Under the pieces are notes generated by a model that searched no databases, was not told the DNA's origin, and saw only the letters and a list, made by a program, of their open reading frames with translations. From contig LXGT01000114.1 in NCBI GenBank assembly GCA_001640655.1, positions 1-64,000 on the forward strand: 64,000 bases of DNA, written 5' to 3'. This document shows, piece by piece, positions 45,838 to 57,513 of the stretch (positions are counted from its first letter, which is position 1; each line of letters opens with the position of its first letter). Source of the DNA: Endoconidiophora laricicola. Lineage: Eukaryota > Ascomycota > Sordariomycetes > Microascales > Ceratocystidaceae. The position numbers and the translations under genes are program-made.

Positions 45838-47493
45838 GATTACGTGTGGCTTGTGACGCGCCCTAGAAAGAGATTGACGTATCTGACTTTGTAATTCGAA
45901 TTAGATTATGAAAATAGTTACGTCGATTAGCTGGCTATGTGGCTGGGACACTGAGAAGCGAGGGCAGCTGATGTAATTAACGTAAGAGCAGCAGTGATAT
46001 TTATCAAACGATGTCCTCGTCTTGAAAGTAGTCGAAAGCTTTAACTTTTAGAAGCCGACCTCTTATCGATAAGATACCGCAGCGCCGTGTTACCCCAAAA
46101 TGGACTCATTTATTGAGTACCCACCCAGACGACGTGCGTTGCGGTTTTCTTTAATTTTTAATTTCTATTTTTTTTATGATTATTATTTATTCAGTTTCTA
46201 GAACTATGAAGATAGCTAGGCGAGTCCTGGTCCACTATACTATCAACACATAGCAAACAGAAATGAAATACCGTAGGAGCCCATTGAAGCAGGACTGAGA
46301 AGGTTAGACCCGTCGACGACTGGCAATGAACATGGTAGTCTTTCAGATTATGTATGGATGTTATCCAATACAAACATGCCAATGACTCTCTCCACCGAAC
46401 TACGCATGGGTTGAGTTGGCCTCGCCGAAGAGTATGTAGGCGATGGACTGGCAGAGACTAACATCGGTAGTGGTACCTCCGAGAGAGAATACGACGGTTA
46501 TCCCAATTCTTCTGTAGGATACTTGAGTTAGAGTTGGGAATTTGGGAAGTTTGCCAAAAACAGGCTTGTAGCGACTGTACTACGAGGGGTGCCATATCAG
46601 GAGCAGTACTGCGTTGCGATTTGAATTGTCATCATCGTATCAGTAGGTTATAAGTGGTCTTCGTACTCAGTATCAATATTGGATAGAAAGGTTGACTTGC
46701 GTTGGCAGATTAGTTAAAAGTTGGAGATAAACGACGCCTTTAAATACATCCTGTCCCATCCTTTCTTTTGTTCAGTTAACATCTATGATAAGCCTCCATT
46801 ACACGAAAGATAACTATCGATAGGATAAAACTCATGATAATTTGAGCCAAGCATATTTTTACATTCTTTTTGAATTGGACAGCCAAAATCAGGCACCTCT
46901 TTTGCTTTGAATCCGATGGCCGTTGCTACAGTAATCGTTAGATGCAAGGTATAGACATAAGAAATGAACAAAAGACACATGACTGAAAGAAAACAAAGTA
47001 AATGGAACCATAAACCAATCTATTTTTTGATCCCGGCGCCAACTTTTCCCTGCGAAGCCTATAAACTTTTTTGTAATGTGTTCGTTCAAAGGGCATCCTG
47101 TGCCCATATGATCTCGGCTCATCCAGCCTATATTAAAGCCAACTAGCTCATTGTGCAATGCCCGTAGCCTCAGAAATAGCACTTGGCACAATAAACTAGG
47201 CCGGCCTACTCTTCTATGCCATAATCTTGATTCTTTTAAGATATATACGACCATAACGGTAAAAGAGAAGAAAGAAAAAAGTGAACGAAGGAGAAGAAAA
47301 AAGCAGAGAACGATGATAGAAGAGAGATAATCAATCGGAAATATATGCAATGGGGGCATGGTGACTGGAGGCTTTTGTTTCCAGAATTCAGAGACATGGC
47401 GAATACGAAAGTGAATGATCGTTTCTGATACAAGGCGCGATGATTCGGTAGATTCGCGAGAAAATATCAGTGAAACTAAGCATATAAGCTAGC
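45838..47493. other. 1.7-kb spacer, possible very short gene
   Basis: Contains the IMP2 promoter at the left and the eIF2alpha 3' region at the right. Between them a 45-residue spliced frame (46635-46610 plus 46511-46400, minus) is possible and is described as a finding. Otherwise no coding region is supported. Confidence 0.4.
46400..46635 (-). CDS. possible 45-residue spliced microprotein
   Basis: Exons 46635-46610 and 46511-46400 join in frame across a 98-nt intron with a GTACTG donor and an acceptor preceded by CTAAC (CTAACTCAAGTATCCTACAG). The second exon reads RIGITVVFSLGG then SIAYILFGEANSTHA, with C-ending codons like the real genes. No family is recognised. The donor is weak and the first exon tiny, so this is a low-confidence call. 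Confidence 0.2.
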
Positions 47494-48787
47494 TTACATG
47501 TCGGGAAGATCGTCACTATCGCTGACGCTCTCGTCACCACTGACCTCGGCGTTCTCACGCTCACGCTTCTCCATGAGGGCTTGCAGCTCAGCATCGTCGC
47601 TCTCCGTGACAGCCTTGGGCTCCATCTTGACAACCAGGTGGCCACCAGACTCCCCAATCTTCTTGCGGACATCGACAATGGCCTCCTCCAGGCGAGTGAT
47701 ACCAACCTGCTTGTCGAGGCAGGTGCTAGTAAGGACGTATAGGGGAGGAGAGACGAGCTTGACCTTGACCTGGGTGTCCTCGGTGTTGTTGGCCTCAGCA
47801 GTGCGCAGAGCCTCCTTGACAGCATCGATACCGTCGTAGCCAAAGCAGGTAACCTCAATATCGGCCCGGATTTTGGTGGGGGCAGGGGTGAGACGCTTGC
47901 TAATGTAAGACTTGAGCTCATCAGCAACAACGGTGTTCGTAAAGGTAATCTCGTTCCAAACCTCAGGGTTACTTTTCGAAATGAGATTGGGGTGTTAGAA
48001 AATTTCTTCATGCATGTGATATTTGTAGGGTAGATAAGATTTCGGAAACATACGAGATGGAGATCTTGAACGCATCGATCGAGTGACCGTACTTGCGGTT
48101 AAGAGGCCAGGCAATGGTATCGTATAGCTCTAAAATCGGAACATCGGTCTTCTCAGCGACGTGCCGCATGATGGAGTGAACCATCTTGCTCTTGTTGTAG
48201 CGCTCCTCGCATTTGACGATATCCTCAGCAGAGACACGACGTTTGGACAGATCGATATAGCCTAAAGAACAATAGCAAAGAAGAGCGCATTATTAGTGGA
48301 TGTAGTACAAGCTTGAGCAAAGTTTGCGACATACCCTTCTCCTTGTCTACTCTGAGAACAACGACAACCTCATTGCGACCAACGCGAATGAGTTTCTGGA
48401 TACTTCTGATACGCCGTCTAGACAGCTCACTGAGCAAAATCATGCCATCGATATTGTCGTATTCTAGTAGCTTGACATAGGCACCCATCTCAGCGATCTG
48501 CTTGACATTCACCATGACGAAGCTATCCACTTCAGGACTAATAACAGCAAGATAGCATGGTCAGTATGATTTCAAATGGCAGCACTTTCCAATGCATTTG
48601 ATGTTCTCTTGAAGGCCAATTTCGACAAGTACAATGACGGGTGGTGGTGGACGACCCCTCTCCTTCCATTGAACCTAGGCGATAAGGGCCATGGGGGGAG
48701 GGGGGCAGCCCCGCCAAGAATGCGGATTTAGCAAAAAGATAGTACGTACTACTTCTCTTCGTAGAAGCGGCATTGCGTTAGAGACAT
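47494..48787 (-). CDS. SUI2: translation initiation factor eIF2 subunit alpha
   Basis: Four exons (48787-48750, 48537-48335, 48261-48054, 47971-47494) give 308 residues; yeast Sui2 has 304. eIF2alpha is part of the ternary complex delivering initiator Met-tRNA to 40S ribosomes. Exon 1 gives MSLTQCRFYEEKYP. The S1 domain follows, with MGAYVKLLEYDNIDGMILLS; the regulatory serine phosphorylated by Gcn2 lies in SELSRRRIRSIQKLIRVGR (Ser51 in yeast numbering). The helical and C-terminal alpha/beta domains include IRADIEVTCFGYDGIDAVK. The acidic tail ends SGDESVSDSDDLPDM. Intron 1 is long (212 nt) and has a G-rich patch at about 48691-48706. It shares its upstream region with BUB3. Confidence 0.95.
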
Positions 48788-49350
48788 GCTGGGCGATTGT
48801 GTGTCAATATTATCAGCTGGGCAAAAAACTGTAAGAAAAAAAGTTCGATAGTGTTGAAAAACGTAAAGTCGTGTTGCGCGTCGCAAAAAAAAGAACCGAA
48901 GCGGGAGGCGGACAAGGCTGAAAGTAAATGCTAAGCTGGTGGGGTGTTCTCACGAATGAAGAGAGAAAAATTGGTGGTTCCAGGCGATTTCAGAATAAGA
49001 GTCACAATTTTTGAAACCACCGCTGCTGCGTTTTACTCTTGTCCCCGTTATATTGGTGGGGTTTATCCGTTTTTGGTGGCTTTTTTGCCAAGTTAGTAGC
49101 AACGACCAGCGACAAGAACGCAAGTGGCGGCAAATTGCCGGCTAAAGCTGCTACGCCACAGTTGAGGAAGCTAGGTGTAGCGCCACAATTATTAAGTAAG
49201 TTAACTTTTTCTTTGGTTTAGCTCTGGAACAGAGGAAGTAAATAAGTGCCCAGCCAGGATTAGAACAGCCAAGCTGAAAGCGACGCTGCGTAGCTTTTCC
49301 GCATCATCAAGAATCGCTCCCATCACCACCAGCCCCGAAATCGCATCACA
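48788..49350. promoter_or_regulatory. divergent promoter region SUI2 / BUB3
   Basis: 563 bp between two divergent start codons. It has A-rich runs near SUI2 (about 48836-48842 and 48887-48892) and T-rich runs nearer BUB3. No specific site is called with confidence and no gene is seen. Confidence 0.45.
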
Positions 49351-50664
49351 ATGGCTCCATGTAGGTTCCTGCCCGCCGCCTCTATACCATTCTCAGGTGT
49401 TAGTTCCATCAAGACGATAAAAATCAGGACGCTAATCGCTGGCCTTGCCATCGCTTAGCAACACAATACGATATCGTATCACCGCCAAACGATGCCATCT
49501 CGGCTCTAGCCTTTGCGCCTGGCGCACCTACGCGTCTGCTCGCCTCCTCCTGGGATCGCCATGTTTATGTCTACGACATTCACGGTGACACCGACTCTGG
49601 CGATAAGCGTGGAGTGCTATTACGCAAATTTGAGCACCGCGCGCCGGTGTTGTGGGTGTGCTTTGGCAAGGACGATACAGAGGCCTTCAGTGCCGGTTTA
49701 GACTACAGAGTACTACGGTAGGGCTGATACTTGATTCCACTAACTGCTGCATGCACCCAATCCGCGGCATTTTCTTACTAACGGGGTTCCCATCCAGCCT
49801 AAATCTGATAACCGGAGAACAATCGGTTCTCAGTACTCACGGCGCAGCAGTACGCTCTGTTGCATACTCAGCTAACTTCTGTACGTCCATGGCTGCCCTT
49901 CCAGATCTTGATGCACCCGGCTAACTATAAATCTATCCACAGCCATGCTTGTCTCTGCCTCATGGGACCAGACCCTCCACTTCCATAACCTGAAGAGTTC
50001 TGGTTCGAAGCCCATCTCCGTGTCTTTGCCCGGCAAGCCGCACGCCCTATCCATCAGCCCAACCAAGGTCGTTGTCGCCATGACCTCCCGCCTAGTTAGC
50101 ATCTACGACCTCTCCACCGTCGCCGAAACTTTTGCCGCCAATGACGCCTCGCCTATCACTATTGTGCCGTGGCAGCAACGCGAGTCGTCGCTCAAGTTTC
50201 TCACCCGCGCTGTTGCCTGCATGCCTAACGACGCCGGCTACGCTACCTCTAGCATCGAGGGCCGCGTGTCAGTCGAGTGGTTCGACGACTCTGCCGAATC
50301 TCAGGCCCGAAAGTATGCCTTCAAGTGCCACCGCCAGCCCGCCCCCGAAGTCGAGGGCGGTGGCGACATCGTCTATCCTGTCAATGCACTCGCCTTCCAC
50401 CCCGTCTACGGCACCTTTGCTTCTGCAGGCGGGGATGGAAACGTCGCCCTGTGGGATGCCGAGGCTAAGCGCAGAATGCGCCAGTACCCCAAGTTCGCCA
50501 ATAATGTGGCCGCCCTAGCGTTTTCGTGCGATGGCAAGTACATGGCAGTCGGTGTGTGTCCTGGCTTCCACGATGGTCAGGAAGATTACGAAGGCGCTGG
50601 CCTGACAAATATCACAATCAAGGAACTCGGTGACACGGAAGCTAAGGGTAAAGGTTCAAAATAA
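49351..50664 (+). CDS. BUB3: spindle checkpoint WD40 protein Bub3
   Basis: Four exons (49351-49360, 49459-49717, 49798-49880, 49943-50664) with introns of 98, 80 and 62 nt give 357 residues. Bub3 is a WD40 propeller that binds phosphorylated Knl1/Spc105 MELT motifs and brings Bub1 to kinetochores. WD signatures include LLASSWDRHVYVYD, MLVSASWDQTLHFHN and FASAGGDGNVALWDAEAKRR. The Bub3-specific EGRVSVEWFDDSAESQARKY and CHRQPAPEVEGGGDIVYPVN are clear. Exon 1 holds only ten bases (MAP and the first base of the next codon); MAPSTQYDI matches the family start. The C terminus extends about 25 residues past the propeller. Confidence 0.94.
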
Positions 50665-50968
50665 AGTAGTCATCTACTAAGCCCCTAGCAAAACGAAGAA
50701 GGAATGGTGGTGCTTCTGTTCTAACTTATTTACCCAATCAATATGACATAACACGGCTACATGCAACATCGAATGGCATACTATAACAATATACCCTATT
50801 TTAATGACACAATATTTCACCTTATCATGCTGGCTCAAAATTGGCTCAAATAAAAAACACAACATAAACTAATGGTATCAAAAGCAATAGCATGAAAGGG
50901 AGGAAGGAAGGTAGAGTAGGTATGATGGTGAAAAAAAGTTGCCATATTTTACACCATGGTGATGTTTA
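50665..50968. other. convergent spacer
   Basis: A 304-bp interval between the BUB3 and regulator stop codons, AT-rich, with no gene. Confidence 0.5.
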
Positions 50969-53900
50969 CTATTGGTTGCCTCCATTATGTTGGCCGCTAA
51001 AGAAGAAGTTATCAAAGATATTGTTGACCAGCTGGCCATCACTAAAGTCATGATTCATGCCGTCCCAGTCCAACCCAAAGCCGAGATCGATTGGCGCGTG
51101 ATCTAGACCGCTGAGGTCAGCAACCGCAGGATTGATGTTACGCAAGAAATCCATATCCACGAGGTTATTGTAGTCGATCGCAGACGGTTGGACGTAGTGT
51201 TGTTGTAGAGGAGTTGAAGCATTGCCGGCCATGCTGTACGAGCCTAGCGCATTCACGTCGGCTCCGGGCCCACCCTGTGATGTCATACAGTTCTCAGCAG
51301 CAGTGACGGTAGCAGCCATATTTGCCGTTCCCGGGATTATGTTGATATCGAGTGACGTTCCCGCTTGACGAGGACTATTACTCGCAGGTTTACTAGACAT
51401 CATAGCGTTCATAGAGTCGGCATTTGCAGTATCGAAGCCTCGTGAGCGATTATACTGCTGGGGTGAAGCGGGAAATTCGCCCGATGCCGACATGGAAGGT
51501 GACGATATGGTATCTGATATGGACATGTCAAATGGGAAGCTAGCTACACTCCCGCCAGCCGATGCCCTTTGGCGATGTAAAGTGGCCGATGTAAGCGGAG
51601 ACATGGTAGACATATCGTCGCCCATGGAGTGCCAGTCCCGAGTTGGTCGTAAACGCCGCGTACGCTTGGCTGGTAGTATGCCGAAGCCGCCCTGTGTATT
51701 GACCATTCTTATAGTGGCCTTTGCTGTCCGGTCGAAAGCATCACGACAAGTCTCAGCAGGTGGGCACTTGTCGATCATATCAGTAAATACAGACTTAGCA
51801 GCAAGTACTGTAAAGTCGACTTCGTCCATTGTCTATTTATGTTGGTTAGTCAAATTTCTTTTTCATTATGTAAGGCTAGACGTTTACAAGGCACTACTTA
51901 CTAAGCGGCTTCTAACCATAGGTGAATGCCATATCGCATAGAGATAAGACACTCCTGCTATGAACAGATGATGTGTTGATAGATACGTATAACTAACAAG
52001 ACTATTGAGGTGCAGTTGGCGGTATATTCTCAAAATCTTCTGGCCTGCTTCTGCCACTTTTAGGTAAATTCTGTCTTCATCCTCGACAGGCTCTGCCTGG
52101 TAGCTTGAAGGACTGTCGACCTCCTTTGAAGTATTATATTCTCCCTCAAACAAGGCGGGAACACTAAGGCTTTGGCGGTATAGCAGGATTATAGCCTGCC
52201 AGTAGTTGAGTTCAAGAAACTCTGTTGAGAAAGCGACACCGGTTTCTTGTGGTGTTGGTGCTGAGGCCCGCCATTGGTATAATCTACGGTCGATATCGAT
52301 ACGCCAGGATCTAAAGCTACTAAAGCGCGTTAAATACGGCGACCGCAAGTCACTCAAGATTGCCTTGTTATGCAAATTTTGACCGTTTTCGCGCGCAGTC
52401 TGAGCCTGGTTGTATTGTAATACCTGAAGAATTTCTGATTGCAAGAGTCTCAGGCGGAGATAGTGTAGCGATACATGTTTGTAGCTAGGTTCTGGCATAT
52501 CGGTTACGTCAATGAAACCCGTTGGTGTGATGTAGCGATCGTCGAGAGAAGAAGGAAACTCAGTAGTGATGAGAAGATCGCTAACTCCAAAGGGACGTCC
52601 GACGCACGTGCTCACTAGGCGATCGAGGGAATATGTACACCACCATAGCCGGCGTCGCATATCTCTGATATACATTCTCTTGCCGCACTCCTTGGTTTTA
52701 TCCTCAACTAACTGTTTGTTATTGGGTGAGATGCCCTGACTGCGTTCAATATCTGTGCTGTCCTCATAATGGAGACCCAGATCCACGGCCAACCTAACAG
52801 CAACGCCCACAATATACCTAAAAGAAAATGATAAAAAAAAAAACAATTAGAAACTATTACAGAGGGTACAGCTTTGGGAAAGGATCAAACTGTAAGCATA
52901 CCAAAGACCTGGCGGCACTGGGCGCAGAAGTGCAAAATTGGCAAGCAATAACACAAACTGCAACACTTCCAGACTTCCCGTACTGTTACCCAAGCAAGAC
53001 TCCAGATGAACAATGGCGCTAGCATGATATTCCTCCGGCTGTGCTTGGTCGCTATTGTGGGATGCTGGTGCTGCTTGGCTATTCTGGCCTTGTGATTTGA
53101 CCGGCTCACCTACAATAACGCTGCCGCCGATAGCAAACACCATATTAAGAAGGTACAGTTCTCGTGATCCATGGACACTATCAGCAGCATATGCCTGTTC
53201 GAAGGTGTTCATGAAGTCAACCCGATGTAATATTGGAATTTGCGGGTTAGCATGTTCGAAGTAGAGGTTGACTAAACGAGTAGCCACATCCTTAGATGGA
53301 AACGGTGCCGACTTGATCTTGGGTTTGGTGTGCAGTCCAAAAAAGGACTCCCGCATCGATGTCACGCCACCCAGCGTGTTTCCCGTGCCGTCGGAGACGA
53401 AATGTTGCACAGCAGCAAACACCACTCGAGCAAACGACACGCCTGTAGTCGACGCAAGCGACTTAGGTTTTGATGCATTCATGATGTTAGGCATGCCGCC
53501 GGTTTGGCTGTTAGAATGATGGCTCTTTGGCAGGGATGTCTCGTTTGAGGCCTCAGCGTCGCTGTCCGCCGGACCAGTGCCAGCCGTTGGGTTGACGACG
53601 GAGCGTATGTTTGCAGGTCCATAGCCGGCCTTGGAGCACATGTCGAGATTGTCGGCAGGTGGTATTTCGATGTCATGTTGGCGCAATAGGGCCTCCAGGC
53701 CCTCGACTCGTGTTTCCAGGTAGTAGATATAACTAGATTACAGCGACTCAGTCAGCCTGTACGCTCTCGTACTACGGTGCCAAAATCAAACAACAAGCAC
53801 GTGTCTCAAGCAAGACAAGAAGATTCTTTAGTTCTCCCACTCTCTTATTTTGCTCAATTTACCTTCGTGGGATTTCTTTCTTGGTAATAGGATCGTAGCC

Positions 53901-54254
53901 AACACAAGCAACGTCAGCTTTGGCGCAGGACGCACAACTAGGCAACTTTTGGTCACATCTATTTTTGCGCAAGCGGCAGCGATTGCAGGCGCTCACATTG
54001 CGAAAGTTGGAGCTTTGGCCACCCTTTGCGACAGCAGCGATAGAAGCTGTGCCAACCGAAGCTGGCTCGAGAGCATTCGTAGCTTTTGGTGACCAGTCGT
54101 TGTTGACACCCAGAGATGGGTGTAGTGGCGACGGTAGATGTGTCTGAGTGACAAGCGAAACAGGGTCTGGCGAATGTTGGCGATGGCGCTTGGCAGGCAC
54201 GGCCGACAATGTCCTGGGGGGAGAGTCGGACTTGACGGGGTCGTTAGACGCCAT
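50969..54254 (-). CDS. Zn2Cys6 transcription factor, Ppr1-like
   Basis: Four exons (54254-53863, 53732-52902, 52817-51902, 51832-50969) give 1000 residues. The DNA-binding cluster is perfect, with cysteines at 90, 93, 100, 107, 110 and 117 in ACNRCRLRKNRCDQKLPSC and following. The linker KKEIPRSYIYYLETRVEGLE, restored by splicing, resembles the Ppr1 linker and coiled coil. The fungal-specific regulatory domain occupies about 240-680, with PPGLWYIVGVAVRLAVDLGL and MRRRLWWCTYSLDRLVSTCV. The C-terminal 250 residues are Ser/Asn/Gln-rich and acidic near the end, as in activation domains. Such factors bind CGG pairs; Ppr1 controls pyrimidine genes, but this target is unknown. An in-frame ATG at 54323 would add 23 residues; I prefer 54254 (ATCATGGCG context). 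Introns are 130, 84 and 69 nt. Confidence 0.88.
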
Positions 54255-57200
54255 GATATAGAAGAGGAGGTGAGAAAAAAGGGCGGCAGAATATGCACGC
54301 ACGCAGGTATGCCGTCTCTGCACCTAAAACAGGGCTGGTAAATGTTATAGCGATGCAGCGATTGCTTGATCGCAAGGTTTCGCCTATTTGCTTCCGCAGT
54401 TCCTTTTCTTTATTTGTCGGTTTGCTTATCCCGTCTTCTCAGCTTTGTCGACAGGCTATCGACTGTCAGAAAGTGAGGGGCCAGGCTATAGATCAGAAAT
54501 ACAGCCGATCAATCTCGGATGCTACAATGGATGGCCGCGAGCTGCTATACTGCAATACACTGCGTTTTGTCCGTTTAGGGGAGGCGGATGAGAGGTAGAG
54601 CACATATAGAATAAAAAAAAAAGAAGATATACCGCTATTGAAACCCCCGTGCGGCGCTATGCTCCCAGCTTAGCTGGCATAAACACGCCCGAAGGGCAAT
54701 AAACGTAACACGACAGCGAGCGTTCCCAGGAATGGCTATACTCTCAGATTTTGCTTTGCTTTGCTTCCTAGAGACGAGGGCGGCCGTCTATTTCGACAAG
54801 GTGTTTGCGGGCTACTTTCAGATAGCAATATGAAAATGGTATTATTAGAATGAAGGCAGCAAGCTGTCAGCCTGTCAATCTACCATCGCGGAAATTTCAA
54901 GTTAAAGCTGAAAAAAAAAAAAAAAAGAATAGCGAGTGATAACCGGATAGTAATACAGATTGGAGATGGGAGCGTTGCGAGCGTCAGAATTTCGGCATCA
55001 ATGAACAAGTGTAAGCAAAGTAACATGAAAGAGGAAAAATGAAAAGGAAAATATGACGGTACATGAGCCGCGCCTAAAGCAAACGAACTCGCTGCTACCC
55101 AGCTCGCTTGCTTGCTCGGCAGCTGGGGTTTTTTTTCTCTCTAGAGCATGACAAGAAGCGTCACTGTCTAGCAAGCTACATATCCGTTCTAAAGTGCTTT
55201 AGAAAAATAAATCATCAAAATGTACATGTAGCATGCGACTATGACTAGCGATAATTCTACTAGTAGTGCATACTGCCAATCTACTATTCTTTCGCTCTCC
55301 CAACATGTAGGGGATGGTGATTGTCTGCCGTTATCATAGCACTGTCCTGATAGCATCTGAGCCTCTTAAGCCTCTAGATAGGGTTTGCAGAGAAGCCAGA
55401 AATCTCCCGCTAACTTGCCAGCCGGCCGAATGACAGCATACCGATAGATGATACATGTTAGCTGCGGCAAACCAAGTGTCATCGTATATTTTTTTCCTAG
55501 GATAAGTAATTCTCTTAGTAAGATATTCCTTTCCTTGGAATAACACCAAATATTGACTTAATCATTCTTGAACTGAAAAGAGTAAATGTTAGACGAAGGA
55601 TAAGAAAAGGCTGCCTATCCAAAGCTGAATTACTCCATTGAGACGCTTCCAAATGGCGATACCGATAAGAAACGCCGCAGCCAATTTTTGCCTTAGGTTT
55701 ACTTGCTGACAAAAGCTGTGCTTTTTCTAAAACGGAGATTGATTGATGACCTTTGGTGGGCCTTGCTTATGTGAGATGTGGGGCTGATGTTCTGTCTCTA
55801 ACCCAACCACCATTAACCCGAGCAAGTTGAATCGTGAACGCCGCATTTCCATCTCAACTAAGTTGACTGCCTTATGGAGACAAAAAACAAGGACACTATG
55901 TATAACATCATTATCGTACTAACAGCTTCCTTTCATTCGTAGCTAAGTGGGGGGAACAAGTAATAGAATGATTATATTAAATAATAGCAATAACAAGTCG
56001 CTGCTGCACCCAGATATACCCTCACAGCACAACACATACCTCTCATATATATATCATGTAACATACATCGATTCAAATTCTTAGGTTAAAGCGGAGAATT
56101 TCTTTACTTAACTTCTTCAAGAGACATATCTCCCGCTCTCTTTGGATCTAAGGTGGCGTCAGCTCTGTACTTGGGTGCTGCTGTTTTATGCCACTACAGG
56201 TACTAGTTATTTACTTCTTGTTGTTTGTTCATATTCTTGTATCTTAATATCCTTCTATCTAGAAGGTTAGCATTATTATATACTAATAGGACTAGCCCAG
56301 AGACAAAACAATAAACGAAAAAAGAAAACTCAAGACTGAGCTGGTTGACTGATCAAAGTGTCGGTAAATGAGCTTTATACGAAGTTTCTCAAGATCGCCA
56401 TCCCGCTATGAATAAAGTAATTAAAGAACTTAACATGCAATGTTGTATAAGATCTTCATTCGTTTCAACGCAGGGGAACCCAAAAACCTTCGGTTCTCAT
56501 ACCATCCTGTCTTATTGTATAGACATTTTTAGTTTATTTACTATGGTAACCCTAGCTATGTATCCCTATATACGTACAACTCCGTTTGTGATGTGCAGCG
56601 GTAATCCTTTCAATATCTTGCTGAGATAGAATTCAAGGGCTTTGATATATGATCTAACCCTTCAATATTACATAACAACTAGTTTAGATGGTGTTATATC
56701 AAGAGATGATATCTCATGATATACAAGGCAGCTCCAGTAACTAACAATACATCAACGTAAACTCAGTGTAACCATTCACACTACCAATGCTAGCTATATA
56801 TAAGTGGATTCATAATTCGCAAGATACTATACTAAATCTACGTGCACATGATCTCTAAAGTACTGGTTACTATGCTATACAGTATCATATTTCACAACAC
56901 TATGCTCAAGAAGTATACATTACACAAAATAATGTTACCTCCATAACAAGTAAGTAGAATGAACATAATATGTATGTATGTATTCAATAAACTGTTATAG
57001 AAGAAGCAATACCAAACAAAGCTAAATGAAACAGAACGAAACTAGATAATAAAACGAAACCGAGAAAGCCGGATATGTAATAAGCCAAATCGTATGAAAT
57101 ACTACCCGCCGCTAGTACACAATATACCAAGCGTATATTGCGAGAACTCCAGTATTAGGGGAGACGCGGGTAACATTCAGAATTCTAATAAAGCCAAATG

Positions 57201-57513
57201 ACATCGATGTAAGATGAGATAGAGTGTAAATAGTTTAACCCACAACGTCAAGTAAATGACGAAAAAAAAAAAATTGCGCCGATGTCTAGTGAGATACCAG
57301 TATAAGAACTGCAAAGCAGAACGAAGAAGGAAATAAACGCCACTAACTGAAAGAAATGCGCAGGGACAGCATCATTACGTTAGATAGTTAGTTAACAAGG
57401 ACAGAGGAAAAGGGCATTAGTCGTAACAGAAGATCAGGAGAGGAAAAGAACCCGCGACAGTGAAAGGAAAAAAGAAAATATAAAAAAAGCAGGTCCTCAT
57501 GCTGACAATGGAC
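54255..57513. other. 3.3-kb spacer upstream of the regulator
   Basis: The first kilobase contains the promoter and leader of the Zn2Cys6 gene. An A run lies at about 54911-54926. From about 55.2 to 57.3 kb the DNA is AT-rich and without coding signs; the right end is the transporter 3' region. A frame at 56408 (73 codons) has no features. Confidence 0.45.

Noticed and set aside
47388..48011. 207-codon Arg/Ser/Leu-rich frame across eIF2alpha
   Set aside because: It is an out-of-frame reading of exon 4; the eIF2alpha frame is unmistakable.
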